Assembly: GCA_903944725.1 (NCBI GenBank)
Contig: CAJASX010000084.1
Span: 1-57,553 of the forward strand
Source of the DNA: an uncultured beta proteobacterium
GTDB taxonomy: Bacteria; Pseudomonadota; Gammaproteobacteria; Burkholderiales; Burkholderiaceae
Reading direction: 5' to 3'
DNA: 57,553 nt
Shown in pieces: positions 1 to 13,182 of the stretch (its first letter is position 1; every line of letters starts with the position of its first letter). Both the position numbers and the translations under genes were made by a program. Below the pieces are notes generated by a model. That model was not told where the DNA came from. It ran no database searches and saw only the letters and a list, made by a program, of their open reading frames with translations.

Positions 1-1
1 C

Positions 2-1369
2 CTAATCGACCGCTTTGACCATATCCTCAACAACCTTTTTGGCATCACCGAAGACCATCATGGTTTTATCCATGTAAAAGAGTTCGTTGTCGAGGCCAGC
101 GTAACCTGCCGCCATTGAACGTTTATTGACAATAATGGTTTTAGCCTTAAATGCTTCCAAAATAGGCATGCCAAAAATCGGGCTTCCTGGAGTACGCGCT
201 GCTGGGTTAACCACATCGTTTGCGCCCAGAATAAGCACTACATCGGCTTGGCCAAAATCGCTATTGATATCTTCCATTTCAAAAACTTGATCGTAAGGAA
301 CTTCAGCTTCAGCTAATAACACATTCATATGACCAGGCATTCGTCCAGCTACAGGATGGATCGCATATTTAACCGTAACACCATGGTGGGTCAGTTTTTC
401 AGTCAACTCTTTCAGCGCATGTTGAGCTCGGGCCACAGCCAAACCGTAACCTGGCACAATAATTACGGTATCAGCATTACTCATTAAAAAGGCCGCGTCT
501 TCTGGCGAGCCAGTTTTATAGTTTTTAGGGGCTCCATCATCATCGCCACTTGCTGATACTTCGGCGCCAAAGCCGCCGAGCAAGACCGCTAAGATTGAGC
601 GATTCATTGCCTTACACATAATGTAAGACAGAATTGCGCCCGATGAGCCAACGCAAGCACCAGCAATAATGAGCACTGGGTTATTTAAAGTAAAGCCAAT
701 ACCAGCAGCAGCCCACCCTGAATAACTATTTAACATGGAAACCACTACTGGCATATCGGCACCACCAATGGGAATGATGAGCGTAACACCCAATACCAAA
801 GCAATACCGCACATGATTAAGAAAGCACTATGACTATCAAACAAATAATAAGCAATACCACCGGCTAGCATGGATAGCGCTAAGGCTAAATTAAGTAAGT
901 GCTGGCCGCTAAAGGTTACAGGCTTACCACTAACTTTGCCAGATAGCTTGCCAAAGGCTACGATAGAAGCAGTAAAGGTAATAGCACCAATAAAGGCACC
1001 AATAAATAATTCAATTTTTTGTGCGCCTGTGTGTTCTTGCCCTACATGCAAGACAGCAGCAATAGCAATTAAGACTGCAGATAAACCGACAAATGAATGC
1101 ATGAGTGCCACTAGCTCTGGCATTTTCGTCATCTGGACTCGTTTAGCTGCAAGCGTACCAATAATGGCGCCTCCAATAATTGCCGCACCAATTAACCAAA
1201 AGACCGGCTTGAAGTCTGGGAGTAAAAAAGTAGTAATGACGGCAAGTAGCATGCCGATCATGCCGTAGGTATTACCTTGACGAGAAGTCGTTGGCGACGA
1301 GAGTCCTCGCAGAGCAAGGATGAATAAAATTGAGGAAACGAGGTAAGAGAGGGCAGTAATATTTAACAT
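2..1369 (-). CDS. pntB: NAD(P) transhydrogenase subunit beta
   Basis: This is the beta subunit of the proton-translocating transhydrogenase of the inner membrane, which uses the proton gradient to reduce NADP+ with NADH. The first ~270 of 455 residues are a run of hydrophobic helices (membrane domain dII) carrying the conserved GADMPVVVSMLNSYSG stretch at 203-218. The soluble NADP-binding domain dIII follows, with the GYGLAVARAQ motif at 307-316. Length matches the family and the gene is complete: its TAG stop lies at bases 2-4, at the very edge of the window. It is the last gene of pntA1-pntA2-pntB, 11 bases after pntA2. Identification is firm. Confidence 0.98.
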   Translation of the reverse strand: MLNITALSYLVSSILFILALRGLSSPTTSRQGNTYGMIGMLLAVITTFLLPDFKPVFWLIGAAIIGGAIIGTLAAKRVQMTKMPELVALMHSFVGLSAVLIAIAAVLHVGQEHTGAQKIELFIGAFIGAITFTASIVAFGKLSGKVSGKPVTFSGQHLLNLALALSMLAGGIAYYLFDSHSAFLIMCGIALVLGVTLIIPIGGADMPVVVSMLNSYSGWAAAGIGFTLNNPVLIIAGACVGSSGAILSYIMCKAMNRSILAVLLGGFGAEVSASGDDDGAPKNYKTGSPEDAAFLMSNADTVIIVPGYGLAVARAQHALKELTEKLTHHGVTVKYAIHPVAGRMPGHMNVLLAEAEVPYDQVFEMEDINSDFGQADVVLILGANDVVNPAARTPGSPIFGMPILEAFKAKTIIVNKRSMAAGYAGLDNELFYMDKTMMVFGDAKKVVEDMVKAVD

Positions 1370-1380
1370 GAATAGGCTCT

Positions 1381-1704
1381 TTATTCGCTCTTAGGGGTTT
1401 TTTTCTTAAACATCTCGAGCATGCGGCGCGTGACCATAAAGCCACCAAAGATATTAATTGAAGCTAAAAAAACTGCAACTGCACCAATTAGGCTGGTAGT
1501 AGTAATTTCACTACCATTGATGACCTCGGTTTGTAAGAGGGCGCCAACAATAATGATGCCAGAAATAGCATTGGTTACCGCCATCAATGGCGTATGTAAG
1601 GCAGGAGTGACATTCCACACCACGTGGTAGCCAACAAAAATAGCTAACACAAAAACCGTAATATTTTGAACCGTAAGAAGACTTTGAAAGGCAGCTAAAT
1701 CCAT
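1381..1704 (-). CDS. pntA2: NAD(P) transhydrogenase subunit alpha part 2
   Basis: This small 107-residue membrane protein supplies the three transmembrane helices (about residues 12-32, 38-58 and 71-95) that in E. coli form the C-terminal end of the single PntA chain. In Alphaproteobacteria and many Burkholderiales the alpha subunit is split, and that is seen here. The ATG at 1704 is preceded by an AAGGAA ribosome-binding site. The gene sits 18 bases after pntA1 and 11 bases before pntB, so the three are almost certainly co-transcribed and assemble into one complex. Confidence 0.96.
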   Translation of the reverse strand: MDLAAFQSLLTVQNITVFVLAIFVGYHVVWNVTPALHTPLMAVTNAISGIIIVGALLQTEVINGSEITTTSLIGAVAVFLASINIFGGFMVTRRMLEMFKKKTPKSE

Positions 1705-1722
1705 GACGAATTCCTTGGAAAA

Positions 1723-2859
1723 TTAATTAGTACGAATAACTTGGCCATCACGACACATCAGACAAGCGGCGACAATATCGTCATCGGCTGCAGCCGGTAT
1801 AACTAATTGAGCTTCAGGTGTAACAATGAGCTTCATAAAATCGAGCACGTTACGCGCATACAGCGCAGAGGCATCGGCAGCAACCATGCTGGGTAAATTG
1901 GTATAGCCGATAATTTTGACACCGTGATTGACCACAATTTGATCAGCTCGAGTTAAAGGACAATTGCCTGAACCATTTTCACCTCGGCCTGCGGCTAAAT
2001 CAATCACAATTGAGCCGGGTTTCATATTGGCCACGGTATCACTGTGCAAAAGCACGGGCGGCTTTCGCCCAGGAATTAAGGCGGTTGTAATCACAATATC
2101 GGCTTGTTGGGCGCGTTCGGCAACTTGTACTGCTTGCCGTTTCATCCACGATTCGGGCATTGGCCTCGCGTAACCGCCAACACCTTTAGCAATTTCACGT
2201 TCTTCATCCGTTTCAAAAGGCACATCGACAAACTTGGCGCCAAGTGATTCAATTTGTTCTTTTGCGGCAGGGCGTACATCGGAAGCTTCAATGACTGCGC
2301 CTAAACGTTTGGCAGTCGCGATGGCCTGCAAGCCTGCAACTCCAGCACCGAGAATCAAAATACGGGCGGCTTTCACGGTACCCGCTGCTGTCATCAACAT
2401 CGGCATAAAGCGTTGATACTCATTCGCCGCCAATAAAACTGCTTTATAACCAGCAATATTGGCTTGGGAAGACAGCACATCCATGCTTTGGGCGCGGGTA
2501 GTGCGCGGCGCCGCTTCCAGGGCAAAGGCGGTAATACCTTGCGCTGCCATAGCGGTGATGCCAGCATTATCAAAGGGGTCAAGCATCCCAATTAATACCG
2601 AGCCTGATTTCAACTGCTTTAATTCTTCCTCTTGAGGCGATCGAACTTTAAGGACAATTTCAGCTCCAAGGGCATCGGCAGCGCTACCAATGGTGGCACC
2701 AACTGCTTCATAAGCAGAGTCGGGTTGGCTTGCGCCAATACCAGCACCACTTTGGATGACAACTTGATGACCTTGAGCTGTCAATTTTTTGACGGTTTCT
2801 GGGGTAGCGGCAACCCGAGTTTCTCCAGGTCTAGTTTCCAGCGGCACTCCAATGCGCAT
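1723..2859 (-). CDS. pntA1: NAD(P) transhydrogenase subunit alpha part 1
   Basis: This is the soluble NAD(H)-binding domain dI of the transhydrogenase, 378 residues. Visible marks are the loop RTTRAQSMD at 119-127, with the conserved Arg, Gln and Asp region following, and the Rossmann motif GAGVAGLQA at 171-179 with an acidic residue (D194) closing the fold. The fold is related to alanine dehydrogenase, but adjacency to pntA2 and pntB settles the call. The ATG at 2859 has a GGAG ribosome-binding site eight bases upstream. It is the first gene of the operon, divergent from mnmA across about 170 bases. Confidence 0.97.
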   Translation of the reverse strand: MRIGVPLETRPGETRVAATPETVKKLTAQGHQVVIQSGAGIGASQPDSAYEAVGATIGSAADALGAEIVLKVRSPQEEELKQLKSGSVLIGMLDPFDNAGITAMAAQGITAFALEAAPRTTRAQSMDVLSSQANIAGYKAVLLAANEYQRFMPMLMTAAGTVKAARILILGAGVAGLQAIATAKRLGAVIEASDVRPAAKEQIESLGAKFVDVPFETDEEREIAKGVGGYARPMPESWMKRQAVQVAERAQQADIVITTALIPGRKPPVLLHSDTVANMKPGSIVIDLAAGRGENGSGNCPLTRADQIVVNHGVKIIGYTNLPSMVAADASALYARNVLDFMKLIVTPEAQLVIPAAADDDIVAACLMCRDGQVIRTN

Positions 2860-3028
2860 GGCTTGTCTCCAAAAGCGAATATTTTAAAAAAACTATTTTA
2901 AGTTAGATGCCAATTGCTTGCTGTCCAGTCGTTTCCTTTGTCCCTCAAGTGACCTATAGAGGGGAATAAGGCTGGGTTTTACAATAAGCACTTAAAAGCT
3001 TAATCTAAATTTTCGCATTTTTTTGATC

Positions 3029-4168
3029 ATGCCTGCCAATTCTTCCTTAAATACCGCCCTTAGTCATCCCAAAACCCATCAAAAGGTGGTGGTGGGGATG
3101 TCGGGCGGCGTTGATTCTTCGGTAGCGGCTTGGCTTCTCAAGCAGCAGGGCTATGAAGTTATAGGCCTCTTTATGAAAAACTGGGAAGACGACGACGATG
3201 ATGAATATTGCTCGAGTCGTCAAGATTGGCTCGATGTAGTTTCAGTGGCAGACCTGATTGGAATTGATGTTGAGGCAGTGAATTTTGCAGCAGAGTATCG
3301 TGAGCGGGTGTTTGCTGATTTTCTGCGTGAATATGCTGCTGGCCGAACTCCTAACCCAGATGTGTTGTGTAACGCTGAAATTAAATTTAAAGCGTTTTTA
3401 GATCATGCAATGAGCCTTGGGGCTGATTTAATTGCAACTGGGCATTACGCCCGCATACAACATGGCGATGGGCAAGTTCAGTTACTAAAAGCGCTAGATG
3501 CTAGCAAAGACCAGAGTTATTTTTTGCATCGCTTAAACCAAGCGCAATTAAGCCATGTTTTATTTCCCTTAGGCGAGCTGCAGAAGTCGGTAGTGCGCAC
3601 GATCGCTGCTGACATTGGCTTACCCAATGCTACTAAAAAAGATTCAACAGGAATTTGTTTCATTGGTGAGCGTCCCTTTCGGGAATTTTTAAATCGCTAT
3701 TTGCCGCGTACCCCTGGCTTAATCTGTTCAACCGATGGCAAGGCTTTAGGTGAGCATATGGGCCTAGCATTTTTTACTTTGGGGCAACGCAAAGGTATTG
3801 GCATTGGCGGTAGTCAAGATAGCACTGGCGATGCTTGGTACGTAGCCCGCAAAGATATGGCAAGCAATACTTTATTTGTTGCCCAAGGACATGACCACCC
3901 ATGGCTCTTTAGCCGTGATTTACTTGCGATTGATGCTAGTTGGGTAGCGGGAGTTGTGCCAACTGGGCAAAATACCTATGCAGCAAAAACCCGTTATCGT
4001 CAGATTGATGCACCATGCAGCTTAATAGCAAACGTAATTACCCCGAATAGATTCGATTTGCACTTTAGTGAAAATCAATGGGCCGTTACCCCAGGCCAGT
4101 CGGCAGTGCTTTACGCTGGAGAGGTATGTTTGGGCGGGGGAATTATTGCGGCGGCGACGTTTCGATAA
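3029..4168 (+). CDS. mnmA: tRNA-specific 2-thiouridylase
   Basis: MnmA transfers sulfur to U34 of the tRNAs for Lys, Glu and Gln, activating the base with ATP. The sequence shows the PP-loop GMSGGVDSS at 23-31 and the two catalytic cysteines, C114 in PNPDVLCN and C210 in DSTGICFIG (E. coli C102 and C199). An acidic run of five Asp after NWE (54-58) resembles other betaproteobacterial copies. I chose the ATG at 3029; a TTG two codons earlier (3023) is possible, and neither has a clear ribosome-binding site. A TACAAT -10-like hexamer lies at 2980-2985 without a good -35 box. The last 26 bases overlap the convergent GST gene. Confidence 0.97.
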   Translation: MPANSSLNTALSHPKTHQKVVVGMSGGVDSSVAAWLLKQQGYEVIGLFMKNWEDDDDDEYCSSRQDWLDVVSVADLIGIDVEAVNFAAEYRERVFADFLREYAAGRTPNPDVLCNAEIKFKAFLDHAMSLGADLIATGHYARIQHGDGQVQLLKALDASKDQSYFLHRLNQAQLSHVLFPLGELQKSVVRTIAADIGLPNATKKDSTGICFIGERPFREFLNRYLPRTPGLICSTDGKALGEHMGLAFFTLGQRKGIGIGGSQDSTGDAWYVARKDMASNTLFVAQGHDHPWLFSRDLLAIDASWVAGVVPTGQNTYAAKTRYRQIDAPCSLIANVITPNRFDLHFSENQWAVTPGQSAVLYAGEVCLGGGIIAAATFR

Positions 4169-4754
4169 ATGATTGGCGTTGCGCTAATTTTGTGTAAAGA
4201 CGGGCGAGATTAGGGTATTGGATTTGCCATTGCAGTTGTGGGAAGCGAAATTGTAAATAGCCTAAGGCGCAGCCTACGGCAATATCGGCCAAACTAAATT
4301 GATTTCCATAACACCAATTACTCTCACCTAAACCAGCTGACATGCTTTGCAAAGCGGTTTGAATTTTACCCATTTGCCGGTCAATCCATGCTGTACTTTG
4401 TTCGGGGGCAGGTCGCCAAGTGGCTTCTAGGCGGGCCAAAATGCCAGCATCTAAAATGCCATCGGCTAATGCTTCCCAAGTTTTTACTGCCGCGCGTTCA
4501 CGACCAGCAGTGGGAATGAGTTTACCAACGGGACTGAGAGTATCAACATATTCGACAATGACGCGTGAATCGAACATTGCACCGCCATCTTCCATTACTA
4601 GGCAAGGTACTTTGCCAAGAGGGTTAATTTCGTTAATAGTCGTTTTTGCATCCCAGACATTTTCCAGCACATGATCTGCTTCAATTTTCTTTTCAGCGAG
4701 GACGATGCGCACTTTACGAACGTAGGGGCTAGTTAGAGAACCAATAATTTTCAT
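4143..4754 (-). CDS. glutathione S-transferase family protein
   Basis: This is a cytosolic GST-fold protein of 203 residues. The N-terminal thioredoxin-like domain has SPYVRKVRI at 9-17, the cis-proline P50 in GKVPCLV and the DSRVIVEY segment at 62-69, whose Asp-Ser binds the gamma-glutamyl part of glutathione. The rest is the helical domain. It resembles the YibF/GstB-like group, whose substrates are mostly unknown, so no specific reaction is proposed. It is a single gene, converging on mnmA with a 26-base 3' overlap and divergent from purB. Confidence 0.92.
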   Translation of the reverse strand: MKIIGSLTSPYVRKVRIVLAEKKIEADHVLENVWDAKTTINEINPLGKVPCLVMEDGGAMFDSRVIVEYVDTLSPVGKLIPTAGRERAAVKTWEALADGILDAGILARLEATWRPAPEQSTAWIDRQMGKIQTALQSMSAGLGESNWCYGNQFSLADIAVGCALGYLQFRFPQLQWQIQYPNLARLYTKLAQRQSFIETSPPQ

Positions 4755-4794
4755 AAGGGGGAAGTATACCGAGGCAAAATAAGAAGTGTAAAAA

Positions 4795-7637
<2,843 letters not shown>

Positions 7638-7685
7638 TAAGTCAAATAAAGAGCTAAAGTTAATTAAGGCTAAATTAGCTTTGAC

Positions 7686-8657
7686 CTAAACCTTGGCACC
7701 ATAGTTAGGATCATCTTTACTAATGTCTTCAGGCTTGCGTTCGCCCTTGATCAAATCTTCTCGCTTAACACCAAGCCACATTGCCAAAGCAGCCGCGACA
7801 AACACCGATGAATAAATACCAAACAGAATACCAATTGTGAGTGCCAGAGCAAAATAAAACAGGCTAGGCCCACCAAGCAAGAGCATTGCTAAGACCATCA
7901 TCTGTGTGCTACCGTGGGTAATAATGGTGCGACTCATCGTGCTAGTAATTGCATTATCGATAATTTCTTCAGTACTCATTTTGCGATATTTGCGGAAGTT
8001 TTCGCGAATACGGTCAAAAATAACTACTGATTCATTGACTGAGTAGCCCAGTACTGCTAATACTGCAGCCAACACCGAGAGTGAAAATTCCCATTGGAAA
8101 AAGGCAAAGAAGCCCAAAATGATGATGATGTCATGCAGGTTAGCGATGATGCCGGCAACCGCAAATTTCCATTCAAAACGAAAGGAAAGATAAATCACAA
8201 TACCAATTACAACAAAAATTAACGCTTTCAGACCATCTAGGGCGAGCTCACGACCTACTTGCGGGCCGACATATTCAACCCGTTGTAATTTAGCGCCAGT
8301 GGTATTGCTTTGCAAGGCTGCCATCACCGCGCTACTTTGAATGGCCGATGAAACTACCGTGCCCGCAGCATCTTTTTGCAAGGGTAAGCGAATTAAGACA
8401 TCACGCGAGCTACCAAAATTTTGAATTTGGGTATCGGTGTAGCCTAATTTAAAAATATCATTACGAATGGTATCGATGGGCGCAGTTTGGGGATAGCTAA
8501 TTTCCATGACGGTACCACCAGTGAACTCAACCGACAAATGTAAACCTCTTTGCCAGAGAAAAAATACTGCTGCTAAAAATAAAACTAAGGAAATGATATT
8601 TAGCATCAAGGCATGCTGCATAAAAGGAATATCTTTACGAATCCGAAAAAATTCCAT
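7686..8657 (-). CDS. secF: protein translocase subunit SecF
   Basis: SecF pairs with SecD in the inner membrane and uses the proton gradient to pull secreted proteins through SecYEG. The 323 residues show a first helix at about 18-35, the periplasmic part with FTGGT at 45-49, and five clustered helices from about 140 on. The conserved GYSVNESVVIFDRIREN region (204-220) carries D215 in the membrane core. The gene starts three bases after the secD stop and is last in queA-tgt-yajC-secD-secF. Its 3' end faces waaA across 48 bases. Confidence 0.98.
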   Translation of the reverse strand: MEFFRIRKDIPFMQHALMLNIISLVLFLAAVFFLWQRGLHLSVEFTGGTVMEISYPQTAPIDTIRNDIFKLGYTDTQIQNFGSSRDVLIRLPLQKDAAGTVVSSAIQSSAVMAALQSNTTGAKLQRVEYVGPQVGRELALDGLKALIFVVIGIVIYLSFRFEWKFAVAGIIANLHDIIIILGFFAFFQWEFSLSVLAAVLAVLGYSVNESVVIFDRIRENFRKYRKMSTEEIIDNAITSTMSRTIITHGSTQMMVLAMLLLGGPSLFYFALALTIGILFGIYSSVFVAAALAMWLGVKREDLIKGERKPEDISKDDPNYGAKV

Positions 8658-8660
8658 GAC

Positions 8661-10520
8661 CTATTTCTCCGCAGGGCGCCAAACTTGGCCAATTGCTAGC
8701 TTTTGCAATTTCTTTTCACGGCCATACCAGAGGTTTACTAAACCTCGCGAAAAGAAGACGGCTGAAAACATCGAGGTAAGAATACCCAAGCAATGCACGA
8801 TTGCAAAACCTTTGATGGGTCCAGAACCAAAAGCCAATAGTGCTAGACCAGCAATTAAAGTAGTTACGTTCGAGTCAAGAATGGTGCCCCAGGCTTTATT
8901 AAAACCAGTTGCAATAGCTGTACTTGGAGGTGTGCCGTAGCGAAGTTCTTCTCGTATGCGTTCGTTAATTAATACGTTTGAGTCAATGGCCATGCCAAGT
9001 GCTAAGGCCATTGCAGCAATACCAGGTAAGGTTAGCGTGGCTTGCAGCATAGAAAGCACAGCAATCAGTAAAAATAAATTGACGCCAAGTGCAATTACTG
9101 AAAATAATCCAAAAAGTAAATAGTAGGCCATCATGAAAATTGCAATAGCCGCAAAGCCAAAGAGCAGGGATTGAAACCCCTTTTCGATATTTTCTGCCCC
9201 TAAACTAGGCCCAATGGTGCGTTCTTCGATAATTTCCATTGGTGCAGCAAGCGAACCTGCCCGCAACAGTAAAGCCAAATCATTAGCACTCTCGGTAGTT
9301 GATTGACCTGTTATTTGGAATTTTGAACCAAACTCGCTTTGTATCGTGGCTATGGTAAGAACTTCACCTTTACCCTTTTCAAATAAAATCATTCCCATGG
9401 GTTTACCAATGTTTTCGCGGGTAACTTCTTGCATCACCCGGCCGCCAGAAGCATCTAGCGAAATATTGACCGCAGGGCGCTGGTTTTGATCAAACCCTGC
9501 GCTTGCGTCAGTAATATTTTCTCCACTAAAAATAACAGATTTTTTAAATACCCCTAGACGATTTTCGCCAAATCGAAATACATCTGTGCCCGCTGGTGGG
9601 GCTTGGCCAACTGAAATAATCGATACACCAGGATCAGCCAAACGCGATTCAAGGGTTGCAGTGCGACCAATAATATCTTTTGCTCGCGCAGTATCTTGTA
9701 CCCCGGGTAGTTGCACCACAATACGATCGGCCCCCTGTTGTTGAATAACAGGTTCTTTGACGGCTAATTCGTTGACCCGCTTATTGAGGGTAATAATATT
9801 TTGCTTAACTGCATTATCTTGTACGGCATTAAGGGCCACAGGCTTGAAACGCCCAGTTAATTTAAAATCGGTAGCAGTTTTTTCTAACTGCCAATCGAGT
9901 TCGCTTTGACTCACATTTAACAGCGTACGCGCTGCCTCAGCATCAGCCGCGCTGGCAAAATGAATCATGATGCTATCGGCATTACGATCAAGACCTTGCT
10001 GCCGAATATTTTTATCACGCAATTGACTGCGAATATCGCTAGATAGGGCGACAATTTTTTTCTGTACCGCTCCCTTCATATCAACCTGCAGTAAAAAATA
10101 AACCCCACCTCTAAGGTCTAGACCTAGTGGCATGGGTAGGGCATTAAGGGCACTTAGCCAATGTGGCGTATTAGAAAGTAAGTTAAGCGCAACCGTAAAG
10201 CTGGGGTCACTAGCATCGGGGTTGAGTTTTTGCTGCAATAAATCACGCGCTTGTAGCTGAATATCAGTATTGGCAAAGCGTACTTTGACTGAGCCTACAT
10301 TGCCAGTACGCTCAAAAAATAAGCCAGTGGCGACTAAATTGGCATTGGCCAAAATTTTCTCAACCCGGGCTTGAGTCTCTAGATCAACCTTGAGGGTTGG
10401 CTTAGCAGCAGATATTTGTACTGCTGGAGCCTCACCAAAAAAATTGGGCAATGAATAGAGTGCGCCAATGCAGAGCACTACCGCAATGACGAGGTACTTC
10501 CAGAGCGGGTAACGATTCAT
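8661..10520 (-). CDS. secD: protein translocase subunit SecD
   Basis: SecD is the larger partner of SecF. The 619 residues begin with a membrane anchor (about 7-25), followed by a large periplasmic region containing LDLRGGVYFLLQVD at 134-147. A six-helix RND-type membrane domain follows, with the AIDSNVLINERI segment (511-522) carrying the conserved membrane Asp D513 (D519 in E. coli). Length matches the family. The gene lies 13 bases after yajC and three before secF, the classic order. Confidence 0.98.
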   Translation of the reverse strand: MNRYPLWKYLVIAVVLCIGALYSLPNFFGEAPAVQISAAKPTLKVDLETQARVEKILANANLVATGLFFERTGNVGSVKVRFANTDIQLQARDLLQQKLNPDASDPSFTVALNLLSNTPHWLSALNALPMPLGLDLRGGVYFLLQVDMKGAVQKKIVALSSDIRSQLRDKNIRQQGLDRNADSIMIHFASAADAEAARTLLNVSQSELDWQLEKTATDFKLTGRFKPVALNAVQDNAVKQNIITLNKRVNELAVKEPVIQQQGADRIVVQLPGVQDTARAKDIIGRTATLESRLADPGVSIISVGQAPPAGTDVFRFGENRLGVFKKSVIFSGENITDASAGFDQNQRPAVNISLDASGGRVMQEVTRENIGKPMGMILFEKGKGEVLTIATIQSEFGSKFQITGQSTTESANDLALLLRAGSLAAPMEIIEERTIGPSLGAENIEKGFQSLLFGFAAIAIFMMAYYLLFGLFSVIALGVNLFLLIAVLSMLQATLTLPGIAAMALALGMAIDSNVLINERIREELRYGTPPSTAIATGFNKAWGTILDSNVTTLIAGLALLAFGSGPIKGFAIVHCLGILTSMFSAVFFSRGLVNLWYGREKKLQKLAIGQVWRPAEK

Positions 10521-10533
10521 TAGGCTTGGTAAA

Positions 10534-10857
10534 TCAAACTGATTTCAAAGTACCTTTAGGCAAAACGGTAGTAACGGCGCCTTTTTGCATTTGTACCTCT
10601 GTGCCAGCATTTAATTCTACCGAAATGTATTGATCTTTTACTGCAGTAACTTTGCCTAATAGACCACCAGCGGTAACTACTTCATCGCCAACAGCGAGGG
10701 CCTCTAACATAGCGCGGGTTTCTTTTTGACGCTTCATTTGGGGGCGAATCATGACGAAATACAAAACCGCAAACATGAGGATAAGTGGTAAAAAGCTCAT
10801 CAGACCACCCTCAGTGCCAAAACCAGGTATTTGAGCGTACGCATTGCTAATCAACAT
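10534..10857 (-). CDS. yajC: preprotein translocase subunit YajC
   Basis: YajC is a small single-span inner-membrane protein of the SecDF-YajC complex. From the ATG at 10857 it has 107 residues: a short N-terminus, one helix at about 20-40 (FLPLILMFAVLYFVMI), the charged RPQMKRQKE segment after it, and a small cytoplasmic beta domain with VGDEVVTAGGLLGKV. An in-frame ATG 33 bases upstream is rejected because a strong GGAGGA ribosome-binding site lies exactly before 10857 and the family starts at MLISNAYAQ. It is co-transcribed with tgt upstream and secD downstream. Confidence 0.96.
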   Translation of the reverse strand: MLISNAYAQIPGFGTEGGLMSFLPLILMFAVLYFVMIRPQMKRQKETRAMLEALAVGDEVVTAGGLLGKVTAVKDQYISVELNAGTEVQMQKGAVTTVLPKGTLKSV

Positions 10858-10863
10858 ATTAAA

Positions 10864-10869
10864 TCCTCC
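10864..10869 (-). promoter_or_regulatory. ribosome-binding site of yajC
   Basis: Read on the minus strand this is GGAGGA, six bases before the ATG at 10857. It is one of the strongest Shine-Dalgarno matches in the window and decides the start of yajC against the upstream in-frame ATG at 10890. Confidence 0.8.
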
Positions 10870-10917
10870 ATTTGTAATTAATAGTCGCAATTCTAAACTG
10901 TGTGGGGTCCTACCCCA

Positions 10918-12087
<1,170 letters not shown>

Positions 12088-13152
12088 TTAATACTGCCGA
12101 GATGGGTGGGATTGACAGTGCAGCAGCATAGCATCACCATAACTGAAAAAACGGTAGCGCTGTGCAATTGCATGTTGGTACGCTTCTTGAATTGGACGCA
12201 TCCCCGCAAAGGCACTGACTAACATGAGCAGAGTAGATTTGGGTAAGTGAAAATTAGTAATCAAGGTATTGACAATAGCAAACGAAAATCCGGGTGTAAT
12301 AAAGAGCTTAGTTTCTCCGCTACTAGCGCCACTAAGCGCATAAGTTTCTAGGGCGCGCAAGGTTGTCGTGCCTACTGCGATCACTCGTTTTCGCTGTGCC
12401 TGAGTATGTTTAATTTGGCTAATGATTTCAGGTGGAATCAAATAATATTCTGCATGCATCACATGTTGCGCTAGATTTTCTTGCCTCACTGGTGTAAAAG
12501 TGCCCGCACCAACATGCAGTGTGAGGGTATTAATTTGCACACCTTTATCCTTCAACTGTTTTAGAATGACATGATCAAAATGCAAGCCAGCAGTGGGGGC
12601 TGCGACTGCCCCTGGATTTTTTGCAAGCACAGTTTGATAGCGCTCAACATCGACTTGATCAGGGCGATGAGTGATGTATGGGGGTAAAGGCGACTCGCCA
12701 AATTGGGTCAGTAAAGACAAGACTTTTGCAGGAAATTGAATTTCGTAAAAGGGGGCAGCGTGAGCACTTATCTCAACTTCTATTGCTTGAATGGTTGATT
12801 CAGCTGGTTGTGGGTGCAAAATTAAGCGCGCGCCAATTTGCGGATTTTTTGAAGCCCGAATTTGTACTAGTGCGCTAGTTTCACCGGTGATGCGTTCAAT
12901 TAGTAATTCAATTTTGCCCCCGCTAGGCTTATGGCCATAAATACGCGCTGGAATCACCCGAGTGTCATTCAAAATTAGGAGGTCTCCTGGCTCGATCAGT
13001 GTAAGTAGATCGCGAAATTGCCGATCCAGCAGGCGAGTTAAACCATTAGGCGCAGTAATTACCTCAAGCAGCCGGCTATCTGACCGTTTCGCAAGTGGAA
13101 ACTGGGCAATTAGTTCGTTGGGTAGGTTGTAAGTGAAGTCAGCAAGGTGCAT
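12088..13152 (-). CDS. queA: S-adenosylmethionine:tRNA ribosyltransferase-isomerase
   Basis: QueA transfers and isomerises the ribose of S-adenosylmethionine onto preQ1 in tRNA to give epoxyqueuosine, the step after Tgt. The 354 residues match the family length. Recognisable segments are LPNELIAQFPL near the N-terminus, GDLLILNDTRVIPAR in the first third, AAPTAGLHF in the middle and HVGAGTFTPVR after it. It is the first gene of the queA-tgt-yajC-secD-secF operon and is divergent from recG, with only 30 bases between the two starts, so the promoters must overlap each other or the coding ends. Confidence 0.98.
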   Translation of the reverse strand: MHLADFTYNLPNELIAQFPLAKRSDSRLLEVITAPNGLTRLLDRQFRDLLTLIEPGDLLILNDTRVIPARIYGHKPSGGKIELLIERITGETSALVQIRASKNPQIGARLILHPQPAESTIQAIEVEISAHAAPFYEIQFPAKVLSLLTQFGESPLPPYITHRPDQVDVERYQTVLAKNPGAVAAPTAGLHFDHVILKQLKDKGVQINTLTLHVGAGTFTPVRQENLAQHVMHAEYYLIPPEIISQIKHTQAQRKRVIAVGTTTLRALETYALSGASSGETKLFITPGFSFAIVNTLITNFHLPKSTLLMLVSAFAGMRPIQEAYQHAIAQRYRFFSYGDAMLLHCQSHPSRQY

Positions 13153-13182
13153 AGCATTACCATCGGAGATTGGATTCTAACC

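Noticed and set aside
2860..3028. Search for a small gene or RNA between pntA1 and mnmA
   Set aside because: The 169-base gap shows no open frame with a start and ribosome-binding site and no strong hairpin; it most likely holds the two divergent promoters.
7641..7685. Nested inverted repeats between waaA and secF (GTCAA/TTGAC and AGCTAA/TTAGCT)
   Set aside because: The left arm has a six-base bulge, the loop is 17 bases and AT-rich, and there is no T run on either strand; it is too weak to call a terminator.
8506..8940. 144-codon open frame antisense to the secD-secF junction
   Set aside because: It spans two real genes on the other strand and has no recognisable domain or ribosome-binding site; it is a shadow frame.
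9283..9291. TTAGCACTC, identical to one arm of a CIRCE element
   Set aside because: The second arm GAGTGCTAA is missing at the required nine-base spacing and the site lies inside the secD coding region.
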